In this document: in pieces, positions 6,965 through 13,805 of the stretch
Numbering within the stretch: position 1 is the first letter of the stretch
Layout of the letters: each line of letters starts with the position of its first letter
DNA from: a virus
Virus record (IMG/VR): IMGVR_UViG_3300046535_000051
Coordinates: 1 to 25,667 of that record
Strand: one strand, 5' to 3'
Length of the DNA stretch: 25,667 bases
Made by a program: the position numbers and the translations under genes
Notes under the pieces: generated by a model
Seen by the model: the letters and a program-made list of their open reading frames with translations, nothing else
Told to the model about the DNA's origin: nothing
Databases searched by the model: none

Positions 6965-8176
6965 ATGCCACAGACTATGGCTAACCTTGACCCCATTCTT
7001 AAGGAAGTGTACTCGGGCTCTCTTAACGAACAGCTTAATAACGATACCCTTTCTTATAACCGAATCGGGTCCTCTTCGGACGGTACGGGTACTCTGCCTT
7101 ATGGCGGTAAGTACGTCGTATTCCCGCTCCACACTTCTCGTAACTCGGGTGTTGGTGCCCGTAACGAAGGCGAAGTTCTTCCCAATGCGGGCAAGCAGGG
7201 TACGGCTCGTGCTCAGCTTAACCTGAAGTATCAGTACGGTGGTATTGAACTTAACGGCCAGACTTTCGAGTTGGCCACTAAGGATTACCAGACCTTTGCC
7301 GATGCTATGGAAATGGAAGTTTCCGGTATCAAGGAGGACCTTGCTAAAGACCGTAACCGCCAGTATTTCGGCAATGGTAACGGCAAGATTGCAACTGTGG
7401 TATCTGTCGCTGGTCAGGTTATTACTCTTGATACTGTTCAGCACGTTCAGGACGACGAGCTTGTTGATATTCAGGTAGCCGCTACTTCCGCTGTTCGTGC
7501 GGCGGCTATCCGTATTACTACGGCAAACACCACTAACGTTACTGTTACGGTAGTTGGTACTCTTACCGGTGTTATCGCCGGTGATATCCTTGTTCGTCAG
7601 GGTTCTTTTGGTCGTGAGTGGACTGGCCTTTCGGCTATCATCGACGATACCTCTACCCTTTACGGTATCGCTCCTGCTACTCAGCGAGTATGGGCGGCTG
7701 AAAAGAACACTCAGGGCGGTACTTCTACTGCTCTTAGTGAAGCAACCTTTATGCGTATGGCGGACCGTATTCGCCGTAACGGTGCTAAGCCCACCGCTAT
7801 TCTGACTACTCTCGGTGTTCAGCGCGCTTACTGGATGCTTCTTACTCAGCAGAGGCGCTTTACGGATACCAAGGAATTCAAGGGCGGTTACACCGGTCTG
7901 GAATTCAATGCTGGTTCTTCCGGCTCGCTTCCGATGATTGCAGATATCGATGCTCCGGCTTCGACTGCCTACTTCGTTAACGAAAAGCAGATTCAGCTTT
8001 ATCGCCCCCATGAATTCAAGTTCATGGACCGCGATGGGTCTATGTGGAAGCAGAAGGTCGATGCTTCTGGTCGATATGATGCCTATGTCGCTACTCTTTA
8101 CGAGTACAGCGAACTGGGTACTCGCCGTCGTAACTCTCACGGTGTTGTTACTAACATCACCGAAGATATCTCCTAG
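6965..8176 (+). CDS. Major capsid protein (HK97 fold)
   Basis: 403 residues, ribosome site GAAAGGA. The N-terminal LDPILKEVYSGSLNEQLNNDTLSYNRI segment is typical of capsid proteins of this group. It is followed by the glycine-rich E-loop region (residues about 35-85) and the long spine helix region (TKDYQTFADAMEMEVSGIKEDLAKDRNRQYFGNGNG). Residues about 143-215 form a beta-rich, Thr/Val-rich insertion (KIATVVSV...GDILVRQGSF), consistent with an insertion domain as in P22-like coats. The C-terminal part supplies the P-domain and A-domain strands, ending RYDAYVATLYEYSELGTRRRNSHGVV. No N-terminal cleavage domain is needed because a separate scaffold precedes it. Codons are strongly biased to T-ending forms (CTT, GGT, CGT, GTT), as expected for a highly expressed protein. 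A strong terminator follows. Confidence 0.9.
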   Translation: MPQTMANLDPILKEVYSGSLNEQLNNDTLSYNRIGSSSDGTGTLPYGGKYVVFPLHTSRNSGVGARNEGEVLPNAGKQGTARAQLNLKYQYGGIELNGQTFELATKDYQTFADAMEMEVSGIKEDLAKDRNRQYFGNGNGKIATVVSVAGQVITLDTVQHVQDDELVDIQVAATSAVRAAAIRITTANTTNVTVTVVGTLTGVIAGDILVRQGSFGREWTGLSAIIDDTSTLYGIAPATQRVWAAEKNTQGGTSTALSEATFMRMADRIRRNGAKPTAILTTLGVQRAYWMLLTQQRRFTDTKEFKGGYTGLEFNAGSSGSLPMIADIDAPASTAYFVNEKQIQLYRPHEFKFMDRDGSMWKQKVDASGRYDAYVATLYEYSELGTRRRNSHGVVTNITEDIS

Positions 8177-8189
8177 TAGATAACTAAAC

Positions 8190-8228
8190 AAATAGGGAGG
8201 TAGGGTTAATCCCTACCTCCCTATTTTT
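8190..8228 (+). terminator. Strong intrinsic terminator after the capsid gene
   Basis: A 16-bp perfect stem (8190-8205 with 8211-8226; core GGGAGGTAGGG), a TTAAT loop, and TTTTT at 8224-8228. Only 20 bases separate it from the next ATG, so there is no room for a promoter in between; downstream genes must depend on read-through or on a promoter inside upstream coding sequence. Confidence 0.88.
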
Positions 8229-8248
8229 ATGCCTGAAAGGATTTATTA

Positions 8249-9361
8249 ATGGCAACTACTGACTATTCAAATGCTAATTCCCTAGGTGCCGTGGAAGGTA
8301 AGCATCGCGCATGGCGCCGAAACTTCAACGGCACCGCCCTCGACACGTCTATCTGGTCAGCTACTATTAGTGCCGGTATGACGGCTACTGTATCTGGCGG
8401 CTCTCTTAGCGTTAACATGGGCACCGGTATTAACGAAGAAACAATCATTCAGTCTCTTCAGAGCTTTACTATACCCTTTCGGGTTCAGTGGAGTCACAGC
8501 CTTAACCAGCGCGTCGCTAACCAAGAAATCTATCTTGAAGTAGTTAACGCCGCAGGCACTACTTATGCTGGCTGGATGTTTGACGGCGTTACTAACACGC
8601 TGGCTAAGACTACTCACATGAATGGCGGAAACTCCAACCCTGCGTCCCCTACGGGAACTGTTACGGTGGCAACTTCCGGTACCTCTGTTATTCGTGAAAT
8701 TGATGCTCGCATTGATGTTGTTGACTTTACGGACCGCGCTGTTGATAGCACAGGTCAGGGTACAAGCCGGGTCACTAAGACCCGCACTACTCTTGATCCT
8801 GAAGAAAAGTATTTCGTTCGGATGCGGTTTAAGAACCTCGGCACTGCTCCTACCGCCGGTACTATTAACCTCTTCGATACTGTCATTGTTCAGGATACCA
8901 ATGACGTATTGGTAGAAGTTGGCGCCGGTCGAGGCAACGCTGTAACAGGCCGTGCTATCCCTATAACCATTGTTGCAGGTAACGTCGGTCTTTCTAACCA
9001 AACTATTGGTCTTGCTGCTTCCGCTACTTTGGGCACTACTGCTACGGCTACTCGTCTTATCGGTGTGACTAACGCATCTCAGTCTATTAAGGCGACGGCA
9101 GGCAGGCTTTACGGTTGGGTTATTACAAACCCCGGTGCATCGGCTGTTTACTGTAACTTCTATAACGCCACCGCACCGACCATCGGCACTACAGAGCCTT
9201 TTGTTCAGATTCTTATTCCGGCAGGCTCTAGTGCTACATATGAGATGATCTATGCAATTAACATGACTACGGCTATTACGGTTGCGGCTACGGATACTTC
9301 TATTCCGCGATCCGCTGTAGCACCCGCCTCAACGCTTTCTGTTACCGCGTTCTGGATCTAA
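8249..9361 (+). CDS. Putative capsid decoration or fibre protein
   Basis: 370 residues, almost entirely beta-rich with many Thr, Ala, Gly and Ser residues. Residues about 25-140 (FNGTALDTSIW...SLSVNMGTG...FRVQWSHSL...YLEVVNAAG) resemble a concanavalin/LamG-like jelly roll, in which a 'F.g..ld...W' opening is common. Residues about 272-350 (QSIKATAGRLYGWVITNPGA.. then FVQILIPAGSS) form a second beta domain of a kind seen in proteins encoded next to phage capsid genes. The gene stands between two strong terminators, right after the capsid gene, so it may be produced in large amounts by read-through. Capsid decoration is the best guess; a tail fibre cannot be excluded. Assignments were made by eye. 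Confidence 0.6.
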   Translation: MATTDYSNANSLGAVEGKHRAWRRNFNGTALDTSIWSATISAGMTATVSGGSLSVNMGTGINEETIIQSLQSFTIPFRVQWSHSLNQRVANQEIYLEVVNAAGTTYAGWMFDGVTNTLAKTTHMNGGNSNPASPTGTVTVATSGTSVIREIDARIDVVDFTDRAVDSTGQGTSRVTKTRTTLDPEEKYFVRMRFKNLGTAPTAGTINLFDTVIVQDTNDVLVEVGAGRGNAVTGRAIPITIVAGNVGLSNQTIGLAASATLGTTATATRLIGVTNASQSIKATAGRLYGWVITNPGASAVYCNFYNATAPTIGTTEPFVQILIPAGSSATYEMIYAINMTTAITVAATDTSIPRSAVAPASTLSVTAFWI

Positions 9362-9367
9362 ATAATT

Positions 9368-9401
9368 AAAGAAGGGTGGCCAATAGGCCACCCTTCTTTT
9401 T
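9368..9401 (+). terminator. Strong intrinsic terminator before the tailspike
   Basis: A 14-bp perfect stem (9368-9381 with 9386-9399; GAAGGGTGGCC core), an AATA loop and TTTTT at 9397-9401. The opposite strand also ends in a T-rich tract, so it could work both ways, though no minus-strand gene is apparent. The tailspike GTG follows after 15 bases, leaving no space for a promoter. Confidence 0.85.
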
Positions 9402-9416
9402 AAGAGAGGATTTCTT

Positions 9417-11366
9417 GTGGTTAACGCACTACCTACTCCCGCTTACGGGGCAGGGTACGTGGAGCAGAGACGAAGTTTTCTTTATAAGAAAATTATCGCT
9501 CAGTTCCCGGCACGAAATGCCGATCCTACTCTGCTCTACGGTGATATCGAAGGCGAGTACCTTCGACTCACGAATGCCGGTTTGCTTCATGAGCCGGAAG
9601 ATGATGACTTTATCTCCTTCCCGGAACCCACCGGAAGCGACGATACTGCTCTTCTGAATAGCTTCTTTGCCGGTAGCACTAATAAAGTCCTTATCGGTAA
9701 GGCAGGAGCACGCTATAAGATTACCAGTGAGCTACAGCTTAAAAGCGGTTGCACTGTTTGGGGTAATGGTATGTCTATCGACGCCACCGGCATCCCCAGT
9801 GCTACCGCTTTGGACCAGAAGTTTGCTATTACGTCCTCCGGCTCTATCGGGGCAACCGTAGCTATCTCCACTCTTATCGTTAAATGGCAGACGGTCATTA
9901 CCGGAATTGCCTCCACAGCAGGTATCTCGGCTGGCGATATCCTTCTTATCGCTAACAATGAAGTACCTGTCCCCGGAATGGTCCGCGCAGGTAATGACCG
10001 CCTTAAAGGTGAAATGGTTATCGTCAAGTCTGTGGACTCTTCTTCACAGATTACACTTCAGTTCGGTACTCAGTTTGGATATTCAACGAGCGGTTTGACT
10101 CTTCAGGAGATTACTCCGGTTGTAGGTGTCGAGATTTACGACATTACTATCGATATGGGTGACGGCGTTACAGGTGCCGGTAAGCGGCACAACGGCATTC
10201 AAATTCGATACGGCCGAGATATCATTCTCGAAAAAGTTAACGTTAATAACGCAGAGGACTGTGCTGTTGGATATAAGTACGTTCTCAACGGTCTTATTGA
10301 AAAGGGAGCCTACCGAGGCTCTACCTCATCGAGCACCGGTTATGGCGTTGTTATTTGGGAAGCCTCTCAACATGTCGTTGTGAGAAACAACTACTTCTAC
10401 AACAACAAACACCATGTTGCAGGAGGCGGCTATTACCCGCCTATCTATGTTGACGTGATTAATAACCACGGTCAGCTTTCTGCAAGTGCGGCTTGGGATT
10501 GTCACGAGAGTTGCTATTACTGGAACTTCAAGGACAACACGTCTCAGGGTAGTACGCACGGTTTCTATCTCCGGGGACAGTACATTACCGCAGATGGAAA
10601 TAGTAGCTCCGACTGTAATGGTGAAGCTTATGCCGTCCACACCTATGACAGCGTTACCGAACAGCGCGGCATTAGAATCCTTAATGGCGTCGCTAACCAC
10701 TGCAACTACGGTATTAGTGTTGGTAAAGCCTCCGGGGAAAACGAGCACACGTCATATGATGTGGAAATCATCAATATGACAATGCGGGACTGTGGGACAA
10801 ACCCTATTCGAGTTCGTGACTTTGACGGCGCTACTATTCTTGATAACAAGATATATGGTGGCTCTGCTTCTGGGATGCTTCTCGAAGGACAGAGTTCTGG
10901 TGTTCCATCCAAAAATCTTACTGTGGGTAATAACAAGGTAAATAATTCTGGAACCCACGGTATTCAGATTCAGTTTGTCGATGATGTTACTTCTGCCAAT
11001 GATACCGCATACACGGCTGGTCAGCACGGAATTTATTTCCTTACCTGCAACCGTATCGATCTGACTAGTCCTAAAGTCAGGGCTTCGGCACAGTATGGAA
11101 TTTTTATTGACGGAGGAACAGGTCATTGCATTAATGGTGGTCACGTTAGCGGCGGGTCAGGGGCTACTTATGACTCTCTGCGGGTTACTAACGTAACCGG
11201 CCTTAGCGTTAACGGCGGATATTACCAGTCTCTTCGGTACGGTATCTTCACGACTACTACTGATAAGGTCATTATCATCGGCACTAACTGCCGAGATACG
11301 ACGCACGCTACCAAGATTAACTGTGACGCAACTACACAGACCATCTCACCTAACCTTATCACGTAA
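9417..11366 (+). CDS. Tailspike with right-handed beta-helix
   Basis: 649 residues from a GTG start with AGAGAGGA six bases upstream. Residues 1-60 form a short helical head-binding segment. Residues 60-120 include a phrase often seen at the start of phage spikes (GSDDTALLNSFFAGS..KVLIGKAGARYKITSELQL), where the solenoid begins. From about 225 to 630, repeated short strands ending in Asn/Gly turns (VVIWEASQHVVVRNNYFYNNKH and similar) indicate a pectate-lyase-like parallel beta-helix. Such proteins bind and often cut surface polysaccharide of the host. Catalytic residues cannot be assigned by eye, so enzyme activity is inferred. There is no obvious chaperone domain at the C-terminus. The N-terminus resembles that of the next protein (11424), suggesting a common anchor on the virion. 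Confidence 0.75.
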   Translation: MVNALPTPAYGAGYVEQRRSFLYKKIIAQFPARNADPTLLYGDIEGEYLRLTNAGLLHEPEDDDFISFPEPTGSDDTALLNSFFAGSTNKVLIGKAGARYKITSELQLKSGCTVWGNGMSIDATGIPSATALDQKFAITSSGSIGATVAISTLIVKWQTVITGIASTAGISAGDILLIANNEVPVPGMVRAGNDRLKGEMVIVKSVDSSSQITLQFGTQFGYSTSGLTLQEITPVVGVEIYDITIDMGDGVTGAGKRHNGIQIRYGRDIILEKVNVNNAEDCAVGYKYVLNGLIEKGAYRGSTSSSTGYGVVIWEASQHVVVRNNYFYNNKHHVAGGGYYPPIYVDVINNHGQLSASAAWDCHESCYYWNFKDNTSQGSTHGFYLRGQYITADGNSSSDCNGEAYAVHTYDSVTEQRGIRILNGVANHCNYGISVGKASGENEHTSYDVEIINMTMRDCGTNPIRVRDFDGATILDNKIYGGSASGMLLEGQSSGVPSKNLTVGNNKVNNSGTHGIQIQFVDDVTSANDTAYTAGQHGIYFLTCNRIDLTSPKVRASAQYGIFIDGGTGHCINGGHVSGGSGATYDSLRVTNVTGLSVNGGYYQSLRYGIFTTTTDKVIIIGTNCRDTTHATKINCDATTQTISPNLIT

Positions 11367-11423
11367 GAGTAGTTCCAAATAGCTTATTTAACTGTTAAGA
11401 TAAAATAGACTTAGGAGGTCACA

Positions 11424-11774
11424 ATGGCTAATTATAATGCCAATGATCCGGCATACAAGCACGCGAATGAATCGTACGCTGTCCGGCTTAGGCGGTTTTT
11501 CCCCGCGAAGGCTCTCGCGGCCCTTCTCTATGATCCGATGGGCGCCGAAGCTGAGTTCTTCCGTCAAAAGAACCTCGGAACTCTCATCGAGTGCTCTGAT
11601 AATAGTTTTGTCGGTTCGGGCGTCCCTTCTCTGGCGACTGTGCCTAACGGCGGTGTAGTAGGTAATTACTACTTCCGAACCGATACCCCGGGAACGGCAA
11701 CTCAGCGTATCTATGTATGCACTGTGGGGACAGGTAACGGCACTCTAGGAACTTGGGTAGCTACGGCGGCTTAG
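11424..11774 (+). CDS. Short fibre protein sharing the tailspike anchor
   Basis: 116 residues with a strong AGGAGG site. Residues 9-56 resemble residues 8-59 of the tailspike: PAY, then FPA, then LLY, then a 15-residue ungapped block with seven identities (E.E..R..N.G.L.E). Residues about 68-116 are a small beta-rich Gly/Thr segment (GNYYFRTDTPGTATQRIYVCTVGTGNGTLGTWVATA) like the repeated end domains of phage fibres. The protein is too short to be a complete spike, so it may be an adaptor, a second fibre tip, or a remnant of a lost receptor-binding protein. The 57-bp gap before it holds an AT-rich imperfect dyad but no clear promoter or terminator. Confidence 0.65.
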   Translation: MANYNANDPAYKHANESYAVRLRRFFPAKALAALLYDPMGAEAEFFRQKNLGTLIECSDNSFVGSGVPSLATVPNGGVVGNYYFRTDTPGTATQRIYVCTVGTGNGTLGTWVATAA

Positions 11775-11789
11775 TCTCCTATCTAACTG

Positions 11790-11796
11790 AAAGAGG
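11790..11796 (+). promoter_or_regulatory. Ribosome site fixing the 11801 start
   Basis: AAAGAGG lies four bases ahead of ATG 11801. An in-frame ATG at 11753 lies inside the previous gene and has no comparable site, so 11801 is preferred. Confidence 0.6.
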
Positions 11797-11800
11797 TCCA

Positions 11801-12097
11801 ATGGAAGCTGGAGATAGCAACACTATTGGGCAAGTTAGAGTAGATATTGGGCGGCTTGAAGGAATGGTTTCTCAGGCTCTTATTGACCAAAGCAGGCGAC
11901 TTCAGGATAATGAAGACGTTGCTAAGAGCCTGAGAACCGACCTTACTGCCGTTAATAATAAGGTCGTGGAAAATACGACTCATATCCAAGAAATACGAGC
12001 TAAGCAAAACGGAAGTTGGACTAAAACAACTTCCGTAGGTAGTCTTGCTGTCGCCGTCGCGGCTCTAATCTGGCCAGCCATTAGTAATCACAATTAA
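11801..12097 (+). CDS. Coiled-coil membrane protein (XhlA-like, lysis-associated)
   Basis: 98 residues from ATG 11801. Residues 7-68 are heptad-rich and hydrophilic (QVRVDIGRLEGMVSQALIDQSRRLQ...LTAVNNKVVENTTHIQEI), a likely coiled coil. One membrane segment near the C-terminus (VGSLAVAVAALIWPAI, about 79-94) precedes a four-residue tail. The layout is that of XhlA-type hemolysin/holin-accessory proteins, which are encoded beside endolysins; here the amidase follows 12 bases later. The likely role is helping the lysin reach the wall or timing lysis. It could instead be a tail or virion membrane-contact protein. A 10-bp perfect hairpin (12009-12036) lies in the sequence just before the membrane segment. 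Confidence 0.55.
   Translation: MEAGDSNTIGQVRVDIGRLEGMVSQALIDQSRRLQDNEDVAKSLRTDLTAVNNKVVENTTHIQEIRAKQNGSWTKTTSVGSLAVAVAALIWPAISNHN
12009..12036. repeat. 10-bp perfect inverted repeat inside a gene
   Basis: ACGGAAGTTG (12009-12018) and CAACTTCCGT (12027-12036) with an 8-nt loop GACTAAAA. No T-run follows. It precedes the codons for the membrane segment of the coiled-coil protein. Confidence 0.6.
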
Positions 12098-12109
12098 ATA
12101 GGAGGCGAA

Positions 12110-12676
12110 ATGCCTACGCTTGATAACGGAATTGTTATCGAAGAGCGGTGGAGTTCCAAGAACTACACCGCTCATGATGATGTTCCCACAGTATTCCTCG
12201 AAAACCGCGTTATTAGCGGCGCTACGATTCATCACTGGGGAAACATGGGTCAGAATATCGCTGATGTAGCCAATTTCCTGTGTAATAACAACACGCCTAC
12301 CTCGGCGCACTTTATTCTTCAGGAAGATCAGGTTCTCTGTATCGTTACCCCGGAAGATGCCGCTTGGCACGCCGGTAATGCTCACGGCAATGCTATTACC
12401 GTCGGTATTGAGTGCCGACCGGAAATGACCCCCGGCGATCTTCTTACTCTTGAATCTCTTCTTCGCTGGCTCGAAGCCACATATGGAGAGATTCTTATCT
12501 ATAAGCACATGGATTGGGTCGCTACCGCGTGCCCCGGCCTTTATGCTTCCAAGATTGACGAGATTGTAGAGCGCGTTAATAACGTCACTCTCGCCCCCGC
12601 CCCTGTGGTTAACCCTCCGGAAGATCACGTTACGTCTGAACAGCATGGCGGCTGTTGCTGCTGTGTTCACTGCTAA
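12110..12676 (+). CDS. Endolysin: zinc N-acetylmuramoyl-L-alanine amidase
   Basis: 188 residues, strong GGAGG site. It belongs to the amidase_2/PGRP family that cuts the bond between N-acetylmuramic acid and L-alanine of peptidoglycan. Expected zinc ligands are visible: His41 (IHHWG), His133 (KHMDW) and Cys141 (ACPG). Supporting motifs are AHFILQED (67-74), AWHAG (85-89) and VGIE with Glu101. The catalytic domain fills nearly the whole protein and no separate wall-binding domain is seen. The C-terminus is odd: after a short acidic linker it ends GG-CCCC-V-H-C (residues 182-188), five cysteines and a histidine in seven residues. No signal peptide, so release depends on a holin. Placement after the coiled-coil membrane protein makes a compact lysis module. 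Confidence 0.9.
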   Translation: MPTLDNGIVIEERWSSKNYTAHDDVPTVFLENRVISGATIHHWGNMGQNIADVANFLCNNNTPTSAHFILQEDQVLCIVTPEDAAWHAGNAHGNAITVGIECRPEMTPGDLLTLESLLRWLEATYGEILIYKHMDWVATACPGLYASKIDEIVERVNNVTLAPAPVVNPPEDHVTSEQHGGCCCCVHC

Positions 12677-12692
12677 TTAGGAGAGATATTTA

Positions 12693-13142
12693 ATGTTTGA
12701 ATTCGTTGGGTCAACCCTTATCCCCTCGGAAGTCTTGGAATGTGACGCTCAGGTAAATGCGGCATATCCCAATCTTCGTGTTGCTTACCAGCCCACGGAA
12801 AACAGGGCAGAGCATAGTGCTGATAAGCCCTTTGCTCTGGTAGATCAGCTTGGCGGATTCGTCATTAAAGAGCTTTCTGAGGAAATGGCGCGTAACACGC
12901 CTTTCCTTATGCGGTGGCTGTGGGAGAATGACTCTGCTCGTCACGGTGAAAAGAAGCTTTACCAGAACATGCTTGATGCTCAGGCAAAGAAAGAGCAGGC
13001 TCGTAAGCAGGAAGAGCGGGACCACCTTATGGAGCGGGCTGAAGTAGCTCACGCTATTGCTTCCAGCCCGCTCCATACCTACCGTATTAACGGTCGTAAA
13101 CTTGGGGCAGACAATGAGTTCCCCTCTATTGGTATCGGATAA
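12693..13142 (+). CDS. Unknown protein with helical charged C-terminal half
   Basis: 149 residues, ribosome site TAGGAGA. The first 60 residues look globular (FEFVGSTLIPSEVLECDAQVN...FALVDQLGGFVIKEL). Residues 60-125 are a long charged helix (AKKEQARKQEERDHLMERAEVAHAIASS). It ends with NGRKLGADNEFPSIGIG. No known family was recognised. It lies between the endolysin and the head-to-tail adaptor, three bases before the latter, so a head-completion or tail-assembly role is plausible. A 14-bp perfect inverted repeat (13028-13077) is embedded in the codons near its C-terminus. Confidence 0.75.
   Translation: MFEFVGSTLIPSEVLECDAQVNAAYPNLRVAYQPTENRAEHSADKPFALVDQLGGFVIKELSEEMARNTPFLMRWLWENDSARHGEKKLYQNMLDAQAKKEQARKQEERDHLMERAEVAHAIASSPLHTYRINGRKLGADNEFPSIGIG
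13028..13077. repeat. 14-bp perfect inverted repeat inside a gene
   Basis: TATGGAGCGGGCTG (13028-13041) and CAGCCCGCTCCATA (13064-13077) with a 22-nt loop. No T-run follows. About 65 bases before the end of its gene and 69 bases before the adaptor start codon. Confidence 0.75.
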
Positions 13143-13145
13143 CAC

Positions 13146-13805
13146 ATGCCTATTGAACGCTATACACGAACCGTTACTGATATCATCACTTCGGTCAAAC
13201 GCCAGTTCGGTGACGAGTCTGGCGTTCAGATCAATGATGCTGATATCATCCGTTGGGTTAATGACGGCCAGCGGGAAATTGTAGATCAGAATACCACTGT
13301 AAATCAGCGGTTGGCTAAGACCGATGTTATTGCTAATCAAAGCAATTACCCTCTCGCCGCTGACCCTAATCTGTCTAATATTTCCCGTATTACGTCTGTT
13401 CGATTCAACGATTCTATGCTCCGGCCTATCACGGTTCAGGAAGCAGAGAACTTTGTTCTCGGGGATGGAAATACCGGTGATCCCGTAGCTTGGTACGAAG
13501 AAGAGGGAAACCTCGTTCTCTACCCTGTACCGTCTACGGGATACCCGCTTGGGCTTACCTTTCGGTTTACCGCTCTGCCTACTAAGGTAGTCGCTAATAC
13601 CGATGCCCTTACTATTCCCGATAGCTACTACTCCGCTCTGGTTCAATACTGTCTTGGACAGGCATATGAACTTGATGAGAACGCGCAAATGGCGCAAATG
13701 AAGCAGACTCAGTTTGAGAAAACGTTGGGAATTCATTCCAACCGAACTGTCACACAAAACTCTGACTTCCCAACTATCCGACTAGACCTAGAGGACTCAT
13801 ATTAA
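13146..13805 (+). CDS. Head-to-tail adaptor (P22 gp4 / T7 gp11-like)
   Basis: 219 residues. Pattern of podovirus adaptor proteins: an N-terminal helical start (RYTRTVTDIITSVKRQFGDE), then INDADIIRWVNDGQREIVDQN (residues about 29-50), a beta-rich middle (YPLAADPNLSNISRITSVRF; WYEEEGNLVLYPVPSTGYPLGLTFRF) and a helical C-terminal region (DSYYSALVQYCLGQAYELDEN). Such proteins form a ring under the portal and join it to the tail. There is no convincing ribosome site at the ATG, but the previous stop is only three bases away, so re-initiation is likely. The stop overlaps the next start (TAATG), pairing it with the nozzle protein, the usual partner. Confidence 0.7.
   Translation: MPIERYTRTVTDIITSVKRQFGDESGVQINDADIIRWVNDGQREIVDQNTTVNQRLAKTDVIANQSNYPLAADPNLSNISRITSVRFNDSMLRPITVQEAENFVLGDGNTGDPVAWYEEEGNLVLYPVPSTGYPLGLTFRFTALPTKVVANTDALTIPDSYYSALVQYCLGQAYELDENAQMAQMKQTQFEKTLGIHSNRTVTQNSDFPTIRLDLEDSY

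Noticed and set aside
6902-8191. Full-length 429-codon open frame antisense to the major capsid gene
   Set aside because: It mirrors the capsid gene, whose codon bias avoids codons that read as stops on the other strand. The protein is Ser/Thr/Arg/Asn-rich without any recognisable domain, and no start signals were seen.
11370-11412. AT-rich dyad (TTAACTGTTAA core) and TAAGAT as promoter or operator before the short fibre gene
   Set aside because: The matching -35 (TTCCAA) is poor, and the dyad is short and imperfect, so it was not listed as a feature.
12711-13757. 348-codon antisense frame over the unknown and adaptor genes
   Set aside because: Same explanation: a shadow of two well-supported + strand genes with no meaningful composition of its own.
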